Below are positions 35,291 to 45,009 of a stretch of DNA of 55,201 bases, one piece after another. A program made the position numbers and the translations under genes. How positions within the stretch are numbered: the first letter of the stretch is position 1; each line of letters begins with the position of its first letter. The notes below the pieces were generated by a model, which saw nothing but the letters and a program-made list of their open reading frames with translations, did not search any database and had not been told where the DNA came from. Origin of the DNA: Candidatus Gastranaerophilales bacterium. GTDB lineage: Bacteria > Cyanobacteriota > Vampirovibrionia > Gastranaerophilales > Gastranaerophilaceae. The stretch covers positions 1 through 55,201 of the forward strand of contig CALUSA010000004.1 of assembly GCA_944323275.1 (NCBI GenBank), read 5' to 3'.

Positions 35291-35488
35291 ATGACAGCAA
35301 CAAACTTTTTTTCAAATCAAGACCCCGATTTACCCAACTTAAAAAATTTAAAGCTTCCTAAAATCAGAAAAGGACTTCCTAAAATTCATATGACAAAGGA
35401 TTCTGATTTGTTGTTTGAAATTGACGGCAAAAATGTTTTAATGGACGATGTTGCCAGTGAATTCAGCAATTTATATTTCAATTCATAA
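35291..35488 (+). CDS. Small unknown protein
   Basis: A 65-residue protein from the ATG at 35291 (GGAAAG just upstream). An ATG at 35261 would add ten residues. The sequence is Lys/Leu/Pro-rich at first (PDLPNLKNLKLPKIRKGLPKIHM), then acidic (DSDLLFEIDGKNVLMDDVASEFSNLYF). There is no membrane segment. It lies 141 bp after ribD and ends just before a hairpin that faces the opposite strand. The coding call is based on composition and the available ribosome-binding site. Confidence 0.5.
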   Translation: MTATNFFSNQDPDLPNLKNLKLPKIRKGLPKIHMTKDSDLLFEIDGKNVLMDDVASEFSNLYFNS

Positions 35489-35490
35489 AT

Positions 35491-35520
35491 AAAAAAGCCG
35501 GGATGTAATAATCCCGACTT
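35491..35520 (-). terminator. Intrinsic terminator for the minus-strand gene at 35551-36207
   Basis: Stem CGGGAT (35499-35504) / ATCCCG (35511-35516), extended by flanking pairs with one mismatch. On the minus strand it is followed by a run of Ts (the AAAAAA at 35491-35496). Confidence 0.75.
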
Positions 35521-35550
35521 GATGTTGGTTGTTAAATTTATAAACGTATA

Positions 35551-36207
35551 TTAAGCTGAAACTTGTTTATTATCCAGAGTCGTTTTAGGAGTTTGTGTAT
35601 CCATAGCTTTTGTAGTTGTTTTCAACTCGTTTAAAGCTTTTTCTAATATTTTTTTATTTTCTTCTTTTTGTTTCCTTTGCGGGAACAGCTTGTCACCGAT
35701 TTTGTAACCCAGAGTACTGCTTGCTATTGAACCGGCAACAAAAGTTATACCCTGCAGAATTAACAGTATGCTTTTTGCATATTTATTGTTCAAACCGTTT
35801 CTGAAGTTCTGCATTAATTTTGAGTTGAAAAATGTACTCATTAATGCTTCGCCTATGAACATTGAGGTCATTCCAAGACCTTCTCTCTTGAGAGCCTGCG
35901 GTTTGTCCTCTGCAACAGCTACTCGGTAAGCAGCTGCACCTATCAAAAGAGGGTTTACATGGTTTGATGCCCAGGCTGCGCCTTTGCCGGCTTGGGCAAG
36001 AATTTGGCTCCGGTTTGCAACATTATTCATTTTGCCGATAGCAGCACAAGCACCTCTGCCAAGGGCATTGTCAAGTTGAGCTACTGTTTGAAAAGCCTTT
36101 GTAAATTGACCGATATCAGCAAGACATCTGCCTTTGTCATTTGTGGTCAGAACTTTGTCTGCGTTTCTTACTCCGAATAATGTTGACCTGACAATTACGT
36201 CGTACAT
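35551..36207 (-). CDS. Putative membrane protein of unknown function
   Basis: A 218-residue protein with about two to three moderately hydrophobic helices (VNPLLIGAAAYRVAVA; LGMTSMFIGEALMSTFF; SILLILQGITFVAGSIASSTLGYKIG). It has a basic segment and a Lys/Glu/Thr-rich tail (QRKQKEENKKILEKALNELKTTTKAMDTQTPKTTL). The early segment STLFGVRN resembles, but does not clearly match, the early F-x-G/A motif. It is monocistronic, with a terminator downstream. It resembles the 40061-40924 protein in style (internal membrane region plus a charged tail), but I cannot show homology. Confidence 0.65.
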   Translation of the reverse strand: MYDVIVRSTLFGVRNADKVLTTNDKGRCLADIGQFTKAFQTVAQLDNALGRGACAAIGKMNNVANRSQILAQAGKGAAWASNHVNPLLIGAAAYRVAVAEDKPQALKREGLGMTSMFIGEALMSTFFNSKLMQNFRNGLNNKYAKSILLILQGITFVAGSIASSTLGYKIGDKLFPQRKQKEENKKILEKALNELKTTTKAMDTQTPKTTLDNKQVSA

Positions 36208-36341
36208 GTTTACACCTGCTTACTAATCACTTCCATATATATAAACAATTTTTTTAGTAAAAAATTGCCTAATTTTTCAATTTGTTTACATTTGTAATAT
36301 AATTATTAAAAAGCAGTGTTAGTCAGTGTTTTAAGGTTCGT

Positions 36342-36551
36342 ATGATGAAGAAATTTTTAATATTTTTAATAAATATTTATCAAAAATTTTCAAGATTAAA
36401 ACCGCCTGTCTGCAGGTTTTATCCGACCTGCTCGGAATACACAAAACAGGCGTTGTTAAAATACGGGGTTTTAAAAGGACTATATCTGGGTTTTAAACGT
36501 ATTTTAAAATGTCATCCGATGCACCCCGGAGGATATGATCCGCTGCCGTAA
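36342..36551 (+). CDS. yidD: Membrane protein insertion efficiency factor YidD
   Basis: A 69-residue (or 68 from the ATG at 36345) protein with the complete family signature: [27 protein letters not shown] ... [24 protein letters not shown]. YidD helps YidC/Sec insert membrane proteins. AAGG at 36333-36336 gives better spacing to the second ATG (36345). It is not next to rnpA/yidC, which is unusual. Repeat copy 4 begins immediately after its stop. Confidence 0.93.
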   Translation: MMKKFLIFLINIYQKFSRLKPPVCRFYPTCSEYTKQALLKYGVLKGLYLGFKRILKCHPMHPGGYDPLP

Positions 36552-36556
36552 TAAAA

Positions 36557-36730
36557 TGTCTGAGCGGGACCTCACTTGTAGTGCGCTACACACTCTGCAG
36601 AAGAACCAATTAGTATTGTTTCTGAGAGGTTGCCCCGTGCACTGCTGGCTGTGCCGGACTTGTTGTTAAATAATGGATTTGTTTATTGCTCAGGTTCAAC
36701 AAGTAGTCGGTTTCAGTTGACTATATGAAG
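36557..36730 (+). repeat. Dispersed repeat, copy 4 (long form)
   Basis: The most complete copy. It starts GTCTGAG, includes the hairpin-like GAACCAAT/ATTGTTTC module shared with copy 1, and then has GAGAGGT-GCCCCGTGCAC, GGCTGTGCCGGACTTG, GTTAAATAATGG, TTTATTGC-CAGG, TTCAACAAGTAGTCGG and GTTGACTATATGAAG. It fills most of the 277 bp between yidD and the vWA gene. Confidence 0.75.
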
Positions 36731-36828
36731 ATTTTCTTTAATCAAGCAAAAGATGGATTTATTTTGATAAAATTTAATTGTAAAATAGAAGAAATTGTTC
36801 CCCAAAACTATGAATATAAAGGATAGAT

Positions 36829-37497
36829 ATGAATAAAAATTTAATAAAACTGTTAATAGTTATAATTGCAGCTCTAGCCGGGCTTGCATTGCTTATTTTT
36901 GCATTAAAAAATATAAAGGTGGATGATTTTCATCCTGCGGCTGTTATTTTTGTTATTGATTCCTCTGCTTCTAACCAGCAAAAACTGGATGAACAAAAGG
37001 ATTTTGTTGCACAAGCATGTAAAAGACTGGATCCGGAAGATCATGTAAAAATTATAAGAGTGTCAGAGGATGCTTATTTAATCTATGAAGGCTCAGCTCT
37101 AAGCTCACGAAATATAAGAAAATCACTTGATGCTTTCACTCAGTATGACGAAAAAGAATGGGGTACAGCATACGGAGAAGGGGTTAATAAAGCTGTTTTG
37201 TACTCACAAACTATGTTTGAAGAAGGCTATAATCCCGCAATAATTGTTGTAGGTGATTTGGAAAACGAAGGTAAACAGGATAAGCAGATAAATTGGGATA
37301 ATCTGCCAAAACAGCTCAAACTGTTAAAAGCAGAGGTCCCTAATCTGGCAATGATGTTTGTATATGCTCATCCTCAAAAATTAGATATGGTAAAAACAAA
37401 ATTAACACCGGTACTCGGTGAATCGAATCTTATTGTTTCTACTGAAGAAAATCTGGATAAATCTTTAAGCAGATTTTTAAAAGCAATTGAAAGATAA
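36829..37497 (+). CDS. Membrane-anchored von Willebrand factor A domain protein
   Basis: A 222-residue protein. It has an N-terminal membrane helix (about 6-27), then a vWA domain (about 37-220) with the MIDAS metal motif D44-S-S-A-S48 (VIFVIDSSASN), a Thr/Gly loop (EWGTAYGEGVNKAV) and an Asp strand end (IIVVGDLENEG). vWA domains mediate metal-dependent protein contacts. AAGGA precedes the ATG. It is the first gene of a three-gene unit with an FHA-like membrane protein (18 bp downstream) and a TonB-C-like protein. The combination suggests an envelope-spanning assembly; no function is known. Confidence 0.82.
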   Translation: MNKNLIKLLIVIIAALAGLALLIFALKNIKVDDFHPAAVIFVIDSSASNQQKLDEQKDFVAQACKRLDPEDHVKIIRVSEDAYLIYEGSALSSRNIRKSLDAFTQYDEKEWGTAYGEGVNKAVLYSQTMFEEGYNPAIIVVGDLENEGKQDKQINWDNLPKQLKLLKAEVPNLAMMFVYAHPQKLDMVKTKLTPVLGESNLIVSTEENLDKSLSRFLKAIER

Positions 37498-37515
37498 TGA
37501 AAGGACAAATTATAA

Positions 37516-39120
37516 ATGGCTGTATTGATAGCTACCGGCACCCAGAAAAAAATTTTTAATAAAAGCGTTATAACAATCGGTTCTACTCCGGATTGTGATT
37601 TTGTGGTGAATATTGGACAGGGACAGCTGGTGCTTCAGTATTCACAAAACCATGATAAATATCTGCTGATGAATAAGTCTGCAAACCGTAATGTATTACT
37701 CAACGGTTCAGTTTTATCTTCGGTTATTCAAATTGAAAACGAGTTAAAACTTTCTATCTCCGGCTCTAATGATTTTATTGCAATAAAAATCGTCAAACTT
37801 TCACAGGATACAAAGTCTTTTAACAGAACACAAATGTCTTCTGATATGCAGGTTAACTCCACTACCGCCGTTTTGAAAAATATGGCATCGGAAACTAATG
37901 ACATGTCACCTAAAGAAGCTGTAGAATATCAAAAAACAGTGCTGGAAAAGTTGAGAGCACCTATTATAAAACAGGTGGGATTTGCTATTAATGATTTTAA
38001 GAGTAAATTGTCTTTAAATAATAAAGCGTCAATATTTACTCATATTGCGTTGTTTTTTACCTCGCTGGTTTTGTCTTTCGGGGTATCTAACTTTATAACC
38101 GGCTTGAAAATAGAAGAAACTAAAAACTTTATTAACCTGCCTACAAATATAAAAATCCTTGTATTGTTTACGGTTATTATTTACGGGCTGTCTTTGATTT
38201 TGAAACAGGGGGCATATTTGTTCTTTTATAACAAAAAACGTGCTACCCACGACAGTAAATCGGCAGAGATGTTTTTTCTTGCTTCGTCGGCAATTATTTA
38301 TACAGGTATTTATGTAATAAATTTGATTTATTATCTTACAATAAACCCGATATTTTCAATACTTATGTCTTTGTTCTTTGTAGCACTGAGCGTTATTCTC
38401 GCTGTTGCCTGCGGTTATTTCAAAAATGCCGGGCATGAAATGTCTTATGAACTTGATAAGTATGAATACCGTGAAGATTTTGAAGATGTTATGTCAGAGT
38501 ACAGACTCTGGATTGAAAGATATATAAACACACTCAGTGATAATAAAATTAACAATTTAAAAGACCATTTGTTTAACCTTAATATAAAATCGTGCTGGGA
38601 AATCCTTCTGGGGATTGTAACCGCACCGTTTTTGGCTTACGGTGTTTCTATTACTCTGGCAATGTGTTTCCCTGATGCAGCAGGCTGGATAAGAATTTCA
38701 GGCTTAAGATTAAGCCCTGTGTTCCTTACTCTTGCCACCTTCATGATTATTTTTGCCTTCTTTTCATTTGTTAATGCGTTTGTTTGTATAAGAAAACTGC
38801 AGGCATCTACTGTTATTAAAAATGACGGCTTTAGTGATTATCAGGCACACGGTGTAAATATTATGGGGATACAGGGTGCAAAAAAATTAGAAAGTGAAAA
38901 AATCCGCTCTCTTGTAATCGGCTGCTCCATAATATTTATTGAATTTACAATGAACACATCTTATTTCTGTACGGAAATTGGCGGCGACCTGCAGGGGATA
39001 TTGCTGAGCCTTATTGCTGCTTCTGTTCCTACAGCTCTTTTGATGGCGGAAACTTATATGCTCAGCCAGACAAAATTTGATATTTCCGCTGCAAATGATT
39101 TACTTGCAAAAAGAGATTAA
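37516..39120 (+). CDS. FHA-like domain plus polytopic membrane protein
   Basis: A 534-residue protein. Residues 1-100 resemble a forkhead-associated domain (VITIGSTPDCDFVVN ... KYLLMNKSANRNVLLNG). However, the phosphothreonine-binding Arg (GR, here GS) and the Ser/His of SR-x-H are not seen, so phosphopeptide binding is doubtful. A linker and short helical segment (about 130-160) precede about eight membrane helices, grouped as two at 175-235, three at 245-310, then a soluble loop (about 312-370) and further helices to about 520. I recognise no transporter family. It is coupled to the vWA gene upstream and the TonB-like gene downstream. Confidence 0.72.
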   Translation: MAVLIATGTQKKIFNKSVITIGSTPDCDFVVNIGQGQLVLQYSQNHDKYLLMNKSANRNVLLNGSVLSSVIQIENELKLSISGSNDFIAIKIVKLSQDTKSFNRTQMSSDMQVNSTTAVLKNMASETNDMSPKEAVEYQKTVLEKLRAPIIKQVGFAINDFKSKLSLNNKASIFTHIALFFTSLVLSFGVSNFITGLKIEETKNFINLPTNIKILVLFTVIIYGLSLILKQGAYLFFYNKKRATHDSKSAEMFFLASSAIIYTGIYVINLIYYLTINPIFSILMSLFFVALSVILAVACGYFKNAGHEMSYELDKYEYREDFEDVMSEYRLWIERYINTLSDNKINNLKDHLFNLNIKSCWEILLGIVTAPFLAYGVSITLAMCFPDAAGWIRISGLRLSPVFLTLATFMIIFAFFSFVNAFVCIRKLQASTVIKNDGFSDYQAHGVNIMGIQGAKKLESEKIRSLVIGCSIIFIEFTMNTSYFCTEIGGDLQGILLSLIAASVPTALLMAETYMLSQTKFDISAANDLLAKRD

Positions 39121-39129
39121 AACTTTGAT

Positions 39130-40014
39130 ATGGTAAAATATTTATCGTTTTTTTTCATATTTATTCTTATACTAACCGGTTTTATCCTGTCTTTTAATCC
39201 TTCTATGCACAAAAGCGTTTCTATCGGTGATTCAAAATCTAATATAGCACTGGAAACCAAAGATAATATTTCAATAAATGATGAAAAAATAAAAAATCAG
39301 GATAATATAAAATCGCAGGGTACAAAATTTAAAAATATCGATAATCTGTCGTCTGCCGATATAAAGTTTAATAATCAGGATAATATTACCGGGGTAGGGG
39401 CTGGAATTTCCCCTTCTGATAACACGTATGCGGATATCGGTTTCGGCTTAAGTAATCAGGATAATATTTCTCAAGTACCGGCACAATCTTATACTCCGCA
39501 AAATTATCAAAAACCGTCACAAAGTAATTATGAATACGATTATGATGACCTTTATGACGAATTCCGTACACCGTCACAAGAACCTGAGCCGCAACAGGTT
39601 GCACAACAGCCGCCTGTTTATAATCAGCCTCAAACATCTTCTGCTCAACGAAATCAGACTTCTGATAATGAGGTTATTTCCTGGAATATATGGCGCAGTA
39701 ATCTTGGAAATTATATTGCCGATGACTTTGAAAAATGGGCAACCGTAAACGGAACGTATATTTTTTATTTTAGTGTTGATAACCAGAGAAAAATTTCAAA
39801 CCCCGTAATTTTGGTTGTGGGTATGGCATCTAATGAAGCCAGAATGGCTGCTTACAGATATTTGTACAGTTTATCAGGCTCGCAAATTCTAGAGTTTCCG
39901 TCAGGCTCAAATCGTAAAATTGTGAATGCAATGTATTCGATTTATATAGACGATAATACGGAAGACAGCAGTTTGCATTCGTCAGATTTTTCTGATTATG
40001 AAAAAATAAGATAA
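39130..40014 (+). CDS. Anchored protein with NQDNI repeats and TonB-C-like domain
   Basis: A 294-residue protein with a hydrophobic N-terminal segment (about 5-22). An Asn/Asp-rich region follows, with an imperfect repeat whose core is N-[QI]-D-N-[IL] (at least four occurrences, about residues 48-115). Next is a Tyr/Pro/Gln-rich linker (about 120-180) like TonB periplasmic linkers. A C-terminal domain (about 185-275) with WNIWRSNLGNYIADDFEKW ... FYFSVDNQRKISNPVILV ... EARMAAYRYLYSL resembles the TonB C-terminal fold. The usual TonB proline repeats are not present. It has no clear Shine-Dalgarno, and translation is probably coupled to the upstream gene (9-bp gap). It could link the FHA/vWA proteins to the outer membrane. 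Confidence 0.68.
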   Translation: MVKYLSFFFIFILILTGFILSFNPSMHKSVSIGDSKSNIALETKDNISINDEKIKNQDNIKSQGTKFKNIDNLSSADIKFNNQDNITGVGAGISPSDNTYADIGFGLSNQDNISQVPAQSYTPQNYQKPSQSNYEYDYDDLYDEFRTPSQEPEPQQVAQQPPVYNQPQTSSAQRNQTSDNEVISWNIWRSNLGNYIADDFEKWATVNGTYIFYFSVDNQRKISNPVILVVGMASNEARMAAYRYLYSLSGSQILEFPSGSNRKIVNAMYSIYIDDNTEDSSLHSSDFSDYEKIR

Positions 40015-40060
40015 TTTTATATTGCGCTGCTTTAAGAACAAACTGTTAATACTTGTATAA

Positions 40061-40924
40061 TCAGCTTTTTTTATCAGGTTGTGCGTTTTCAACTTCCTCA
40101 GCATTTTTTATACCCTTAAAATTAAACGCCTGTTTAAGATTTATATGCTGAAAATCAATGGAATCAATTGCGTCATCCCATTTGTCATGATATTTTTCGG
40201 AAACTTTTCGACCCGCATACGCACCTGCGGTCAGTGCCCCAAATAAAACCGGATATTTTATATACCATTTTTTATTTTCTACAGGTAGCGAGGCTGCGGA
40301 TATTATAATTGTCGGTATGAGAGAGTTTGCGATAAGCTCTTTTGCCGTTCTTTTGATTTTGTTGTTGTAACCTTCTGTTTTTGCAACTGACATGCCTGTC
40401 AAAGCCAGCATGGGAGCTGCCGTTAAAAGACTCATATTAGGCAGTGCCAGCACTGTAAAAGCCGTTTGTTTAAACTGATTGTTTACATAATTGAAGTTTT
40501 TGAAAACATTACTTTCAAAAAGCAATTTACTGTTTTCGGCGGGTTGTTCCTGTTCTTTGTTAAAATACGGACGGTTAAGAATAAATTTGTGTGCGAATGA
40601 GTTTGCCCAAATAGCACCCATTATACCGCCGAAGGTCACAATCAATGCACCGGCTGTTTGTCTTGCTATGTATTCGGTTTGTTTTAAAACAATTTTGTTA
40701 AAATGATTTTTGTTGCATAAAGCCTTTGCAATTGGATTTGTCGCTATAAAACCCAATAGTGAGCCTGTAAGCATTGCAGAATCTTTAACAAGTACGGACT
40801 TTTTCTTTGAGGGTTTTGTTTTTTCATAGTCATGTATTGTTTTACCGGTGCTTACGGCAAGAAATACCGTAGGTGCGAGCACCTGCGGGCTAGTTATTGC
40901 TTTTGATACCTGTTTTATATTCAT
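40061..40924 (-). CDS. Membrane protein of unknown function with C-terminal FNFKG
   Basis: A 287-residue protein with about five to six hydrophobic segments (TVFLAVSTGK; AMLTGSLLGFIATNP; AGALIVTFGGIMGAIWANSF; VLALPNMSLLTAAPMLALTG; LIPTIIISAASLPV; YPVLFGALTAGAYAG). Hydrophilic loops and a charged C-terminus follow. Near the end it contains QAFNFKGIKNAEE, with FKG in the style of the early motifs in other window proteins. I do not recognise the family. It is monocistronic and convergent with the 39130 gene. Confidence 0.68.
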   Translation of the reverse strand: MNIKQVSKAITSPQVLAPTVFLAVSTGKTIHDYEKTKPSKKKSVLVKDSAMLTGSLLGFIATNPIAKALCNKNHFNKIVLKQTEYIARQTAGALIVTFGGIMGAIWANSFAHKFILNRPYFNKEQEQPAENSKLLFESNVFKNFNYVNNQFKQTAFTVLALPNMSLLTAAPMLALTGMSVAKTEGYNNKIKRTAKELIANSLIPTIIISAASLPVENKKWYIKYPVLFGALTAGAYAGRKVSEKYHDKWDDAIDSIDFQHINLKQAFNFKGIKNAEEVENAQPDKKS

Positions 40925-41054
40925 GCTTTATCCGTAAACTCGCTGTGCAAATAATATTAAACCCCTAAATATAATTTTTTGCCTCATACAATTGTATTGT
41001 AAAGAAATGTAACAGTATATACTAAAAAGTGAAATTTTATATTTTGTATATACT

Positions 41055-41220
41055 TTATATATATGTAAGCATTAAATAAAACGAGAAACCAAAAACAAAA
41101 CATCATAAACATTTTAAATAAGATGAGACTTTCACACTAACACTAACTAACCTACCTAACTTCCTAACCTTCCCTTCCTATTAAAAGTATTGCTCTAAAT
41201 AAAATTAGAGCTTTTTTTTT
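41055..41220 (+). ncRNA. Candidate small RNA or leader with CU-rich tract
   Basis: The tract at 41131-41180 is built from variants of CTAAC and ends CCTTCCCTTCCT. It has almost no G, so it should be single-stranded, and its end is complementary to Shine-Dalgarno sequences (AGGAAGG). It lies between TATACT -10-like boxes and a strong terminator. It may be a free sRNA of roughly 130-165 nt. Alternatively it may be an attenuated leader of the exported protein gene starting 58 nt after the terminator. The 5' end is a guess. Confidence 0.4.
41192..41220 (+). terminator. Intrinsic terminator
   Basis: GCTCTAA / TTAGAGC stem followed by ten Ts, plus-strand direction. It lies upstream of the 41278 gene, not behind a coding gene, which is what raises the small-RNA or attenuator possibility. 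Confidence 0.88.
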
Positions 41221-41277
41221 GCTTAAAAAATTAAATTTTAAATATGCAAAAATCGTTTTTTGAAGTAAAATATCCTT

Positions 41278-41922
41278 ATGAAAAAATTTTTGTCAACAGT
41301 GTTGGTTATATTAGCTATATGTCAGAGTGTTTATGCATTTTCTGTTGACACCTCTGACTGGGTTTGTTCGGAAGAACCGGGACAGTTGTCTGTTGTTGCT
41401 GCGGAAATTGATTTAAAAAGCGATTTAAAGCAGGAATATCGTGTTTATCAAACTTCTCTTGAGAATAAGACTAATTCCACGCTTGATATATCAATACCGT
41501 CGAATGCCATTGTTGATTCAACCGTAACAAAAATTTTAAACGGCGGCTTATCAATCAAAGAGTTAATGCAGCTGCCCAAAGAAATTGCTGTTGAAAGTTA
41601 TAAAGAAGATGTAGGCGATGGCTGTATAGCAGCAGCACATAAAGGTTTGATATATACAACGGCTACAGCAGGTGCAATAGCTGCCGGTGCAGGGCTTATC
41701 GGTGTTTACCCCCAGCAAAAAATTGAAGAATATTTTGCTCATAAAAAAATGAAAAAAGAATATAAAAAATATTTCGGCAATTTAATCAGTGAGTTTACTA
41801 TGCCGCCGATGTCGCAAAAAGATTTGATTATTTTTGTTCCGATAGAAAATACAAATTGTGTTATCAATGTAAATAACAGAATTGACCGTGACGACATTTA
41901 TTCGGATTATCACCAGTTATAA
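41278..41922 (+). CDS. Exported protein of unknown function
   Basis: A 214-residue protein with a classical signal peptide (MKKFLSTVLVILAICQSVYA-F). The mature part contains a possible beta domain (EYRVYQTSLENKTNSTLDISIPSNAIVDSTV), a short Gly/Ala-rich hydrophobic segment (about 120-137, TTATAGAIAAGAGLIGV) and a basic stretch (HKKMKKEYKKYFG). Next comes PPMSQKDLIIFVPIENTNCVINVNN, reminiscent of domains that bind or assemble at surfaces. No family is recognised. It lacks a visible Shine-Dalgarno and follows the candidate attenuator. Confidence 0.72.
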   Translation: MKKFLSTVLVILAICQSVYAFSVDTSDWVCSEEPGQLSVVAAEIDLKSDLKQEYRVYQTSLENKTNSTLDISIPSNAIVDSTVTKILNGGLSIKELMQLPKEIAVESYKEDVGDGCIAAAHKGLIYTTATAGAIAAGAGLIGVYPQQKIEEYFAHKKMKKEYKKYFGNLISEFTMPPMSQKDLIIFVPIENTNCVINVNNRIDRDDIYSDYHQL

Positions 41923-41937
41923 TTAAGAATTAAATAA

Positions 41938-41968
41938 AAAAACACCCGTCTTGATTAGGCGGGTGTTT
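41938..41968. terminator. Bidirectional intrinsic terminator
   Basis: AAAACACCCG / CGGGTGTTTT stem around TCTTGATTAGG. It lies between the converging exported-protein and gdhA genes. Confidence 0.92.
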
Positions 41969-41993
41969 TGGTATAAAACAGTTTTTGTTTTAA

Positions 41994-43358
<1,365 letters not shown>

Positions 43359-43529
43359 TTATGCGGTCTTTATTCTATTGTGAAAAAAATTATAGCATAT
43401 TTTTTTTTATATCCCTCTGATGTAAATATTTTCTTTATATCTTGAAGAATAAATATAAAAAATAAAATTTTTACGGTACAATTTTTTTGTATGAATTCAA
43501 AACTTAAAACAAAAAGGTGGAATTATTAA

Positions 43530-44915
43530 ATGAATGTATCAGAGTATAATGTTGCTATTGTAGGTGCCGGTCCTGCCGGTATTTTTGCCGCACTTGAAAT
43601 TATGAAATTAAAACCCGAGTGGAAGGTTGTCATAGTTGAAAAAGGTTTAAAAATAGAAGAAAGAAAATGCTTTTTAAGAGAAGGGGTTAAGAAATGTCTT
43701 AACTGCAAAACCTGCGGCTTGCTTTGCGGATGGGGCGGTGCAGGTGCATTTTCCGACGGAAAATTAACACTTACGCCTGATGTTGGCGGACATTTGCTTG
43801 ATTATATGGACAGAAAACAGGTAGAAGAACTTATAAAATATACTGATGATATCTATCTGAAATTCGGCGCAACCGATGAAGTTTTCGGCACAAACAGAGA
43901 TGACTTTGCAGAAATTGAAAGAGCGGCGACTCTTGCCGAATTAAAGCTGGTTCATTCTCCGGTAAGACATCTCGGTACGGAAAGAAGCCTCGGCGTTTTG
44001 AAAAATATGCAGGACTATCTTAGCAGTAATGTTACTATTTTAAACAAAACAACGGCCTCGAGCCTGATTGTGGAAAACGAACAGGTAAAAGCTTTTGTTA
44101 CTGCTGACGGTGAAGAAATCCGCTCTCAATATTTAATAATCGCTCCGGGCAGAGAAGGTGCTGACTGGCTTACAAAAGAATTTGCAAAAAATAAAATAGG
44201 TATGGTCAACAATGCGGTTGACGTCGGGGTGAGAGTAGAACTTCCCGCACCGGTATTTTCCCATATTACTGACAAACTCTATGAGTCAAAGCTTGTTTAT
44301 CACTCAAAAACCTTTGGTGATGAGGTGCGTACTTTCTGTATGAACCCGTATGGCGAGGTCGTTGCTGAAAATTATAACGGTATTGCAACGGTAAACGGAC
44401 ACAGCTACGCAGAAAAAAGAACTCAAAATACAAACTTTGCACTGCTTGTAAGCGAAAAGTTTACGGAGCCTTTTAAAGAGCCTATTGCTTACGGTCAGCA
44501 CGTTGCAAGACTTGCTAATATGTTGTCCGGCGGTATTCTTGTACAAAGATTCGGCGACCTTTTAGACGGCAGACGTTCCACACCGGAAAGAATAAAAGCC
44601 AGCATTATCACTCCGACCCTGCAGTGTGCAACCCCCGGTGATTTAAGTCTTGTTCTGCCTTACAGACAGATGACCGCTATTATTGAAATGCTGCAGGCTT
44701 TAGACAAAATTGCACCCGGCGTTGCATCAAGATACACCTTGTTATATGGTATTGAGGTTAAATTCTATTCAGGTCGTGTAAAACTCACTAACGAGCTTGA
44801 AACAGAACAGGTCAAAAACCTGTTTACAATAGGCGACGGTGCAGGTGTTACAAGAGGACTTATTCAGGCTTCCGCTTCCGGCATACACGCTGCAAGAGTC
44901 ATTTGTTCAAGATAA
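43530..44915 (+). CDS. FAD-dependent dehydrogenase, COG2509-like
   Basis: A 461-residue flavoprotein. The N-terminal Rossmann motif is VAIVGAGPAGIFAALEI (GxGxxG), followed by a Cys-rich segment (CFLREGVKKCLNCKTCGLLCGWGGAGAFSDGKLTL). Further family features are LIIAPGREGADWL and the C-terminal FAD motif LFTIGDGAGVTRGLIQASASGIHAA. It resembles the uncharacterised 'FAD-dependent dehydrogenase' group; the substrate is unknown. The four clustered Cys near residues 51-66 might be redox-active or bind a cofactor. GGTGGA lies upstream of the ATG. Confidence 0.82.
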   Translation: MNVSEYNVAIVGAGPAGIFAALEIMKLKPEWKVVIVEKGLKIEERKCFLREGVKKCLNCKTCGLLCGWGGAGAFSDGKLTLTPDVGGHLLDYMDRKQVEELIKYTDDIYLKFGATDEVFGTNRDDFAEIERAATLAELKLVHSPVRHLGTERSLGVLKNMQDYLSSNVTILNKTTASSLIVENEQVKAFVTADGEEIRSQYLIIAPGREGADWLTKEFAKNKIGMVNNAVDVGVRVELPAPVFSHITDKLYESKLVYHSKTFGDEVRTFCMNPYGEVVAENYNGIATVNGHSYAEKRTQNTNFALLVSEKFTEPFKEPIAYGQHVARLANMLSGGILVQRFGDLLDGRRSTPERIKASIITPTLQCATPGDLSLVLPYRQMTAIIEMLQALDKIAPGVASRYTLLYGIEVKFYSGRVKLTNELETEQVKNLFTIGDGAGVTRGLIQASASGIHAARVICSR

Positions 44916-44954
44916 TTTTTTGTCATAGCTGAGTACGATTTTTTATATAAAAAC

Positions 44955-44993
44955 AAAAGACACAGAAAATTAAATTTCCTGTGTCTTTTATTT
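44955..44993. terminator. Bidirectional intrinsic terminator
   Basis: AAAAGACACAG / CTGTGTCTTTT stem with a 13-nt AT-rich loop and flanking A- and T-rich sequence. It lies between the converging dehydrogenase and hup genes. Confidence 0.9.
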
Positions 44994-45009
44994 TTAACAG
45001 TTTAAAAAA

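Larger units (their letters stand above)
40925..41277. other. Long intergenic region with candidate small RNA or attenuator
   Basis: 353 bp without a gene. It contains two TATACT boxes (41018-41023 and 41049-41054), each within a GTATATACT repeat. It also contains a pyrimidine-rich tract (41131-41180) and an intrinsic terminator (41192-41220). Upstream of 40980 is AT-rich and holds the leader of the minus-strand membrane gene. No ORF is apparent. Confidence 0.6.

Noticed and set aside
35155-35361. Open frame between ribD and the small protein at 35291
   Set aside because: It overlaps the more plausible 35291 frame, has no convincing ribosome-binding site and uses an AT-driven composition.
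39240-39480. CRISPR-like or minisatellite array from NQDN-type repeats in the TonB-C-like gene
   Set aside because: The repeats are imperfect, unevenly spaced and in frame, so they are protein repeats. No CRISPR array or cas gene is in the window.
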